DNA of 36,509 bases from contig CANETF010000022.1 in assembly GCA_947440575.1 (NCBI GenBank), forward strand, positions 1 to 36,509, in the 5' to 3' direction. Within the stretch, counting starts at the first letter, position 1. Each line of letters opens with the position of its first letter. This DNA comes from Verrucomicrobiaceae bacterium (GTDB lineage Bacteria > Verrucomicrobiota > Verrucomicrobiia > Verrucomicrobiales > Verrucomicrobiaceae). The position numbers and the translations under genes were made by a program. The notes under the pieces were generated by a model. The model was not told where the DNA came from and made no database searches. It was given only the letters and a program-made list of their open reading frames with translations. Positions 1 through 7,756 of the stretch are shown here, piece by piece.

Positions 1-930
1 CTTCGGCTCTTGTATTTTTATGGGCTCAAAATTGTGCCCATCTCAAAGATGGAAAAGCTGAGCTTTTTCTCGCGCTTGCTTGGACTCCTGAACCAAGCGC
101 TAAGCGTTGCGCTCGGAACCCTGGCCGCCCTTGCGGTTCTGTATGCCAGTGGAGACTGGCTTCTCGGGGGGATCGCCATGTTGATTCTGCTTGGCATTGC
201 CATCGCAGCAAAGAACGGACTGACTCAGTACTTCGAGCAGGTTCGCATGTTGCTCAACCTGGGATCCGCCAGAGAAGGAGAGCGCGTGCTCATTGAGGGT
301 GTGCCCTGGCGCGTTGGAACCATCAACCTGCAAACACGAATGACCAATCCCTGCATTGATGGTCCAGGCCTGCGGGTTCCCTTGGAGCAACTCATGACCA
401 TGACCTCCCGCCAAGAGGGCCACGAAGCCTGGTTTCCCTGCCGCACCGGCGATATGCTCCTGCTACCCGACGATCTGCTTGCCAAAGTCAATCATATCAG
501 TCCCGATTTCGTTGAGATCAGCTTCCGCGGCGGCATCACCCGTCTCATTCCCACGCCCGAGTTTGTCAAACTTCAGCCCGCCAATCTCAGCGAAGGCTTC
601 CTCGTCAGTTCCACCCTCGGCCTTGACTATCGCCACCAAGCTCAGATCACCCGCGAAATTCCCGCCCAACTCCAGGCCGACCTCCGCACCGGCCTCTTCG
701 AACGAGTCCCCGCCGCGCACCTGCTGGAATTGAGCGTCACCTTCAAAGAAGCCGCCAGCTCGTCCCTCGACCTCGGCTTGATCGCCAAATTCTCAGGTGC
801 TGCAGCGGACCAATACCTCGAACTGCGACGCCTGCTGCAGCAAATCGCCGTCGAAAGCTGCAACACCCACGGCTGGCACATCGCCTTCCCCCAAGTCGTC
901 GTCCACCATCACTCCGACACCGTATCCTGA
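1..930 (+). CDS. MscS-like mechanosensitive channel, 5'-truncated by window edge
   Basis: Open reading frame with no stop back to base 1, so the gene very probably begins outside the window. The first in-window start-like codon is TTG at 10. The visible part has two hydrophobic stretches (roughly residues 30-70 counted from that TTG), then a segment with the layout of the MscS pore helix and beta domain: KNGLTQYFEQ, then GERVLIEGVPWRVGTINLQT, then a PxxxL stretch (VPLEQLM) where MscS proteins carry their conserved PN region. A soluble alpha/beta C-terminal part follows. Family role: membrane channel opening on osmotic downshock. The canonical Asn of the PN motif is not obvious, so a divergent family member is likely. 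It ends in TGA at 928-930. The next gene starts 248 bp downstream and no terminator hairpin is evident. Confidence 0.6.
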   Translation, partial: LRLLYFYGLKIVPISKMEKLSFFSRLLGLLNQALSVALGTLAALAVLYASGDWLLGGIAMLILLGIAIAAKNGLTQYFEQVRMLLNLGSAREGERVLIEGVPWRVGTINLQTRMTNPCIDGPGLRVPLEQLMTMTSRQEGHEAWFPCRTGDMLLLPDDLLAKVNHISPDFVEISFRGGITRLIPTPEFVKLQPANLSEGFLVSSTLGLDYRHQAQITREIPAQLQADLRTGLFERVPAAHLLELSVTFKEAASSSLDLGLIAKFSGAAADQYLELRRLLQQIAVESCNTHGWHIAFPQVVVHHHSDTVS

Positions 931-995
931 AGCGCTGCTGCCAATGGACGAGCCAGTGGACCTCAAGCCTGGCCGTGGAGGACGGTAGGCAGATG

Positions 996-1025
996 AGTCA
1001 AGTATAAGTCAAGTTATGAGTCAAG
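996..1025. repeat. Three AGTCAAG direct repeats
   Basis: AGTCAAG occurs at 996-1002, 1007-1013 and 1019-1025, spaced 11 and 12 bp, about one helical turn. It lies in the 248-bp gap between the channel gene and the nucleotidyltransferase gene. It may be a binding site cluster or a decayed tandem repeat. No function can be assigned. Confidence 0.35.
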
Positions 1026-1140
1026 CGGCGCGCAGGTGGATTACGGTCATTTGATGGAAAGGTTCTGGATTGTGACGCCTTTACGACGCTTTGATGACGG
1101 CGGCGGAGCTATTTGAATCAGCACAAGACAAAAATGCCTG

Positions 1141-1178
1141 TTTACTAAAAGTGTTCATTCGTTTACTTTCGGTGAACA
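1141..1178 (+). promoter_or_regulatory. Candidate autoregulatory operator of the wHTH-nucleotidyltransferase gene
   Basis: The 38 bp directly before the ATG contain a direct repeat with a 21-bp period: TTTACT-N4-GTG-N2-C at 1141-1156 and again at 1162-1177. An inverted pair overlaps it: TGTTCA at 1152-1157 and TGAACA at 1173-1178. The downstream protein begins with a winged helix-turn-helix, so binding of its own promoter is a natural guess. No experimental support; the element is inferred from symmetry and position only. Confidence 0.4.
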
Positions 1179-1763
1179 ATGATGGAATTGACCGCCATTT
1201 TCCCCAAAGCACGTGCGGAGGTGTTCCGGCTGCTTTTTGCCGAGCCAGGCAAGGAGGCGCATGTCCGCGATCTGGCACGCCTAGCAGGGATGACTCCAGC
1301 AGCGATGCAGAAGGAACTGGGGTATCTTCAGGAGATCGGACTGGTGAAGAGCGAGCGGGATGGCAACCGGCTTTATTACCGAGCAGAGACGATGCATCCC
1401 TTGTTTCCGGAGCTTCGCGGGTTGGTGTTGAAGACGACGGGGATCGTGCCGGAGCTGCGAAAGGCGCTGGAGAAGGTGCCGGGGATCGAGCTGGCCTTCG
1501 TTTTCGGCTCGATGGCGTCGGGAACCGCGAAAGCGGAGAGCGATGTAGATGTGATGCTGATCGGCACGGCGGGACTGCGGAAGGTGACACCGGCGTTGCG
1601 AGGCGTTTCGGAGCTTTTGGGCCGGGAGATCAATCCTCACTGCCTCACCGTGGAGGAGTGGCGGCTGAAGAAGTCGAAGAAGGATGCCTTTGTGAATCGC
1701 GTCTTGAGCGAGCCGAAACTCTGGCTGAAAGGTGGCGACGATGAGCTTGGAAAACTGGGCTAA
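1179..1763 (+). CDS. Winged-HTH / minimal nucleotidyltransferase fusion protein (MNT-type)
   Basis: 194 aa. Residues about 1-75 form an ArsR-like winged helix (ARAEVFRLLF, then HVRDLARLAGMTPAAMQKEL and a wing at DGNRLYYRAE). Residues about 100-180 form a minimal nucleotidyltransferase domain with the family signature G110-S111 and D122-x-D124 (FGSMASGT...SDVDVML), which would bind Mg-ATP. MNT proteins usually pair with HEPN proteins as antitoxin-like AMP transferases; the wHTH suggests it also regulates its own promoter. The third catalytic Asp is not obvious. Either ATG of the ATG-ATG pair could start it, and no clear Shine-Dalgarno is visible. The stop region overlaps an ATG at 1741 that opens a broken HEPN-like frame, the gene order expected of an MNT-HEPN pair. 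Biochemical activity is not shown by sequence alone. Confidence 0.8.
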   Translation: MMELTAIFPKARAEVFRLLFAEPGKEAHVRDLARLAGMTPAAMQKELGYLQEIGLVKSERDGNRLYYRAETMHPLFPELRGLVLKTTGIVPELRKALEKVPGIELAFVFGSMASGTAKAESDVDVMLIGTAGLRKVTPALRGVSELLGREINPHCLTVEEWRLKKSKKDAFVNRVLSEPKLWLKGGDDELGKLG

Positions 1764-1826
1764 AGCAGCTGGTTGACGGCACACAGGAACAACTCGAATC
1801 ACTCTCGAATTCCAAATCTGTTATGA
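1741..1826 (+). pseudogene. Possible frameshifted stub of a HEPN-domain partner gene
   Basis: An ATG at 1741 overlaps the end of the nucleotidyltransferase gene and reads MSLENWAK. The frame then stops at 1774. Shifting frame at about 1764 continues as SSWLTAHRNN and ends IPNLL before a stop at 1824-1826. From memory, small HEPN proteins encoded next to MNT genes often begin with an EN-W...WL-x-x-H pattern, so this looks like the first ~28 codons of such a gene with a one-step frameshift and loss of the rest. The match is short and judged by eye. The following gene begins at 1823, so the break point may mark where that gene was inserted. Confidence 0.35.
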
Positions 1827-2560
1827 AATGCGCTCTGTGCCTTTCCTCTGAGCCCTTGCGGAACTCGCATATCATCCCGGAGTTCCAGTATAAGCCGATT
1901 TATGACGCCAAGCATCGGATGCATGTCATCTCATCAGATGCAGACAAGCGCGACAAGTTCGAACAGAAGGGGCTTCGAGAGAAATTGTTGTGCGACAAGT
2001 GTGAGGTGCATATCTCGAAATGGGAGGACTATGCGTGCAGGGTTCTCTTTGATGACGAAGCAAAGTTGCTTTCCAAATCTGAGAAGGCGATTCATCTGCA
2101 CGGAATTGATTACCCGAAATTCAAACTCTTCCTACTGTCGCTGTTGTGGCGGATGAGCGTGGCCAAGGGCGAGTTTTGGAAAAAAGTTCAGCTCGGTCCT
2201 TTGGAGGAAAGGTTGCGTGTATGCCTTTTGAATTCGGACCCACTCGCCGCTGACGATTATCCATGCCTTTTATGCCCCGTGCTGATCGATGGTCATTTTG
2301 ACGTCGGCTGGTTGATGCCACCAGATAGGACTCGTGCCAACGGGCACAACGTATATCGCGTGATCATCAATGGCATTCTGTTTTGCTTCTTTGCGTCAAC
2401 TCACGCCAAGAAACTTGGCTTGAGCGTTTACTCAATCAACGAACAAGGGCACATGAGGCTTACTGTTGAGGAGGCTCGGCAAATGCCTTTTGTTAGCCAA
2501 ATGCTGAACGCACTTGGCAAAGCAGTAAGGCAACGCGGAGGCTCTCAACGAGCCGATTGA
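1823..2560 (+). CDS. Orphan protein with HNH-like Cys/His pattern
   Basis: 245 aa, no signal peptide. The N-terminus has C3-x2-C6, then SHIIPEF (His16), then LLCDKCE with C57-x2-C60. This layout recalls zinc-binding HNH-type endonucleases, but the terminal catalytic His of HNH is not identified, so nuclease activity is uncertain. Residues about 90-120 and 180-230 contain hydrophobic and aromatic stretches (KLFLLSLLWRMS; GILFCFFAS) that look like a folded core rather than membrane segments. Its coding sequence is visibly more AT-rich than all later genes, and it sits downstream of a broken toxin-antitoxin-like pair, which suggests horizontal acquisition. It ends 7 bp before the convergent isocitrate dehydrogenase gene. 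I do not recognise a precise family. Confidence 0.6.
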   Translation: MKCALCLSSEPLRNSHIIPEFQYKPIYDAKHRMHVISSDADKRDKFEQKGLREKLLCDKCEVHISKWEDYACRVLFDDEAKLLSKSEKAIHLHGIDYPKFKLFLLSLLWRMSVAKGEFWKKVQLGPLEERLRVCLLNSDPLAADDYPCLLCPVLIDGHFDVGWLMPPDRTRANGHNVYRVIINGILFCFFASTHAKKLGLSVYSINEQGHMRLTVEEARQMPFVSQMLNALGKAVRQRGGSQRAD

Positions 2561-2567
2561 GAAAAAC

Positions 2568-4796
<2,229 letters not shown>

Positions 4797-4921
4797 TTAG
4801 CGCGACCGCCTCGGTGCGCAACGCCCAAGGCACCCGGGAAGTCCAAAAATCCTTGCCCCCTCGATCGATCAAGTCACCCGCCCGGACCGTCCACAGTCCT
4901 GCTTTTTCCGCAGTTGACCGA

Positions 4922-5536
4922 TCAAGGTTTCACAGGAGACGCCTCGCCGCTGATCTTGAGGTTGCGGACTTTCACTGTCTGTGAGGCGGCAAGCCAACTG
5001 CGGCTCTTCTCTGTGGCAAGAAAGGGGTGTTGGGCGCGGAGTTCGTTGCCATCAAGACGGGCGGCCATTTGGTCGCCTTTCCATTCGACACGGAGCTTAT
5101 GCCACTCGGCCTGCTTCACGGCGAGGGGGAGTTCGGCGATGGTGTTTGACGGTTTCACCGAGTCTTCGGCGATGCTCAGGCCCTTTGTGTTGATGACCAC
5201 GCGACCCACGTGCTTACTCGAATCACAGCCGACGAGGAATGATCCAGGTCCATCCAACCGGAACTCCAACTCGATCACCGCACTGGCCAGGCCGATTTTG
5301 TGATGCAGCACCGGGATGTGCTTCTCCGCGGGGATGTCCACTACGCTGAGGACACCGTCTGAAGGGATCCACTGGCCCTTTGACGTGACAAACGGGACCG
5401 ACAACGGCTCTGCGAAGCTGGGTGCGGCGATTTCGGGTAGCGCGGCATCATGCAATAGGGGTTTGTCCTTCTGAGCCAAGGCTGCCGAGGTGAATGTGAG
5501 GGTCAGGAGAGCGAGGGTTGTGAGGAGTCGATGCAT
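4922..5536 (-). CDS. Small exported beta-sandwich (DUF1080/LamG-like) protein
   Basis: 204 aa with a signal peptide (about residues 1-21, cleaved after ALA). The rest is rich in alternating strands and contains the pattern of 3-keto-disaccharide-hydrolase/concanavalin-like domains: IELEFRLDGPGSFLVG, then VVINTKGLSI, then WHKLRVEWKGDQMAARLDG and a final VKVRNLKISG. These domains bind or cleave glycans outside the cytoplasm; which applies here cannot be decided. It is the last gene of the long minus-strand series, 10 bp after the related 232-aa protein. The two differ enough in sequence to be distant paralogues rather than a recent duplication. Confidence 0.6.
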   Translation of the reverse strand: MHRLLTTLALLTLTFTSAALAQKDKPLLHDAALPEIAAPSFAEPLSVPFVTSKGQWIPSDGVLSVVDIPAEKHIPVLHHKIGLASAVIELEFRLDGPGSFLVGCDSSKHVGRVVINTKGLSIAEDSVKPSNTIAELPLAVKQAEWHKLRVEWKGDQMAARLDGNELRAQHPFLATEKSRSWLAASQTVKVRNLKISGEASPVKP

Positions 5537-5546
5537 GGCTGTGCGG

Positions 5547-6245
5547 TTAGGGGGTGGGCAAAGTGGCTTGGACGTGAACGTCGTCGATTTCGATCCCTTT
5601 CTGGCCGCCGTTCTGCATCCACAGCAGCTTGCGTTTGCCTGCGTTAAAGTTGGCCCGAGTTAGCGTCTTGCTCCATAGGTTGCCATCGATGCTGATGACC
5701 ACCTGCTCACCGTGAAAGGCGAGTTTGACCTCATGCCAGTCATTGCGATTCAGGTCCACTTTCTCCAGGGGGAGGTGCTCATTCAGCCGAAACGCGCCGC
5801 TGACCTGATCCGCAGGCCGCTTGTTCTGACGCAACGGATGATGCTCGTCTTTGGAATGCGCATCCACCTCCAGGTGCACACCGTCCCGAAGCAACTTCAC
5901 ACGCAGCATATGATCGACGCTGCCGAAGCCGTCATCACCATCGACAAAGAACCAAAGCCAACCGCCTTCAGCTAGATGCCGATATCGAAACGAGATGGTG
6001 AGGTCGCTGCCTTCGACGGGCAGATAAACCATCGGAGGGTACTTCCCACCGCTGGAGCCGCGCGTCCAAAGCGCTCCATCCCGGACTTCGGTATTCTTGT
6101 TTGGGATTGGTGTGGTGAATCGACTGGCGTCAAAGGGGGCATCGAACGTTTCGTGAATGAGAACGGGTTTTGGAGTGTCTGCCGCAGGGAGCGCGGACCC
6201 TAGAAGGATGAAAATGGCGAAGGGGTGTTTCATGATGGCTTTCAT
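5547..6245 (-). CDS. Exported DUF1080/LamG-like protein
   Basis: 232 aa from the ATG at 6245, which overlaps the sulfatase stop (ATGA). An ATG at 6233 is an alternative, and longer versions of the frame lack support. Signal peptide about residues 1-22 (FAIFILLGSALPAAD). The body resembles concanavalin-like lectin/DUF1080 domains: FDAPFDASRF, ISFRYRHLAEGGWLWFFVDG, VKLLRDGVHLEVDA, WHEVKLAFHGEQVVISIDG and a final IEIDDVHVQA strand. Such proteins next to sulfatases in Verrucomicrobia and Planctomycetes are thought to act on or bind glycans. Overlap with the sulfatase gene implies coupled translation. Confidence 0.65.
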   Translation of the reverse strand: MKAIMKHPFAIFILLGSALPAADTPKPVLIHETFDAPFDASRFTTPIPNKNTEVRDGALWTRGSSGGKYPPMVYLPVEGSDLTISFRYRHLAEGGWLWFFVDGDDGFGSVDHMLRVKLLRDGVHLEVDAHSKDEHHPLRQNKRPADQVSGAFRLNEHLPLEKVDLNRNDWHEVKLAFHGEQVVISIDGNLWSKTLTRANFNAGKRKLLWMQNGGQKGIEIDDVHVQATLPTP

Positions 6246-7756
6246 TGCTTGGTTCGGCTTTTTCCTTTTGGCAACGGCTTGCCGTCCTTGTCCACCATGG
6301 CTCCACCGAAGTAGGGGTATTTGTCCCACGCGTCATAGGTGGGGTCCACACGGGGGTCGGCCGTTTCGCGCATCCAACGCTCGACGCGGCCGCGGAGTTC
6401 CTGCCGGGTGGCGTCATATTCGGAGCGGTTGGCGACGTTGGTGAGTTGGTGTGGATCGGTGCGCAGGTCGAACAGTTCCTCGCCGGGGCGCTTGTCGAAA
6501 GAAAGGTCGAAGAACTTTTTCATCTCCGGCTGGCCGAGGTTGGCGAGGATGAACGCTTTTGCATGGGAGCCATCCACGTCGCCATAGTCACCGACGGCGA
6601 AATAGGCCTTTGGGTCGCCGGCGGGCCAGCGGTCGGGGCGCATGTTCCAGAGGTAGAGGAAGTCCTTGGTGCGGATGCCACGGATGGGATAGCTCAGGCC
6701 TCCCCGCCGGACGTTGGCATGGCGCTCGCGTTCCAAGAAGACGTGGTCGCGGGCTATTGCTGAGGGTTGGCCAAGTAGCAAGTCGAGAAAACTGCGGCCG
6801 GTCATGTCGGCGGAGGGCGTCAAGCCGGCGGCTTGGAGGAAGGTGGGGGCAAGATCGGTGAGATTGATGAAGTCATCCACCTGGCGACCCGCCTGGAGCT
6901 TGCTGCCCCAGCGAATCGCGAGCGGCACACGGGTGCCGGTGTCGTAGCAATTGGCAAGGCCCCGAGGCATTTGCCAACCGTTGTCGCTGGTGTAAACGAC
7001 GAGGGTTTCATCAAGGAGATGGAGTTTCTCCAGCTCGGCGACACAACGGCCGGCATCCGCATCCACGCGACCGACGGCGCCGTAGTAGGCGAGGAGGTTG
7101 GTGCGGACGGTGGGCGAGTCTGGCAATTCGGGTGGCACCTTGACGGAAGCCGGGTCGAGACCCGCCCAGCCGTCTGGATCGTAGCGCCACTTGTTCAGGG
7201 AAGTGTCGGTATTGCCGCTCCAAAAGAAGAAGGGCTTCGCCGGGTCGTGCTGAGCGATGAACTCGGCGAAATCTTTGAACTGTTTGCCCACCGGATTTTC
7301 GGTCCAGCCATAGTCTTTGTAGTTGCCCGGGGACCAGCCTTTGCCACTGAAGCCGACCTCGTAACCTGCGGCGCGCAGGGCATCGGTGAAGACTTTCAGC
7401 TTGCTCGGGAAGGCGCTCCACAGGCTGGCGGCATCTTCGAGTTGGTGTGCGGCGCGTCCTGTCAGAATAGACGAGCGAGTGGGCGAACAGGACGGGACGG
7501 GACAGAAGGCTTGGTGGAACAAAACGCCCTCACGAGCCATGCGGTCGAAGACGGGTGTCTTTGCGGTGGGATCGCCCAACACGCCGGCGTGGGGCCAGGA
7601 CCAGTTGTCGGCCAAGAACAGGAGGATGTTTGGCTTGCCCGCGGGCGATGGAGCGGAGGCGGCATGCAGTCCGGCCAGAGCAAGCAGTAGCGGGGTGAGG
7701 AGGTGAATGAGGATGGCTTTCATCGTTGGGCACGGGGGCATGGTAACGTGCTTCAT
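6242..7756 (-). CDS. Type I (formylglycine) sulfatase, exported
   Basis: 504 aa from the ATG at 7756 that overlaps the stop of the PSD1 gene (ATGA). The signal peptide begins at an internal Met at 7723 (MKAILIHLLTPLLLALAGLH), which may be the real start. The formylglycine site is C90-S-P-T-R with the following SSILTGR, matching the CxPxRx4TG pattern. The first metal-binding pair, DD in most sulfatases, is D50-N51 (LADNWSW). SDNGW near residue 255 is the second metal site. The SCSPTR context resembles N-sulfoglucosamine sulfohydrolase-like subfamilies (judged from memory). Predicted role: removal of sulfate esters or N-sulfates from glycans in the periplasm or at the surface. A formylglycine-generating enzyme is not encoded in the window. 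Confidence 0.9.
   Translation of the reverse strand: MKHVTMPPCPTMKAILIHLLTPLLLALAGLHAASAPSPAGKPNILLFLADNWSWPHAGVLGDPTAKTPVFDRMAREGVLFHQAFCPVPSCSPTRSSILTGRAAHQLEDAASLWSAFPSKLKVFTDALRAAGYEVGFSGKGWSPGNYKDYGWTENPVGKQFKDFAEFIAQHDPAKPFFFWSGNTDTSLNKWRYDPDGWAGLDPASVKVPPELPDSPTVRTNLLAYYGAVGRVDADAGRCVAELEKLHLLDETLVVYTSDNGWQMPRGLANCYDTGTRVPLAIRWGSKLQAGRQVDDFINLTDLAPTFLQAAGLTPSADMTGRSFLDLLLGQPSAIARDHVFLERERHANVRRGGLSYPIRGIRTKDFLYLWNMRPDRWPAGDPKAYFAVGDYGDVDGSHAKAFILANLGQPEMKKFFDLSFDKRPGEELFDLRTDPHQLTNVANRSEYDATRQELRGRVERWMRETADPRVDPTYDAWDKYPYFGGAMVDKDGKPLPKGKSRTKQ

Noticed and set aside
1091-1744. 217-codon plus-strand frame overlapping the nucleotidyltransferase
   Set aside because: Same strand but another frame; Arg/Gly/Asp-rich without motifs, whereas the 1179-1763 frame has a full wHTH and catalytic signature.
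4899-4913. CTGC-TTTTTCC-GCAG hairpin after the last gene of the locus
   Set aside because: Only a 4-bp stem and no T-run on the transcribed side; too weak to call a terminator.
5565-5587. AAAGTGGCTT followed by a small GACGT-GA-ACGTC hairpin
   Set aside because: Resembles one end of the GTGG repeat family, but the hairpin does not start directly after GTGG, there is no second half, and it lies in the normal C-terminal coding region of a beta-sandwich protein.
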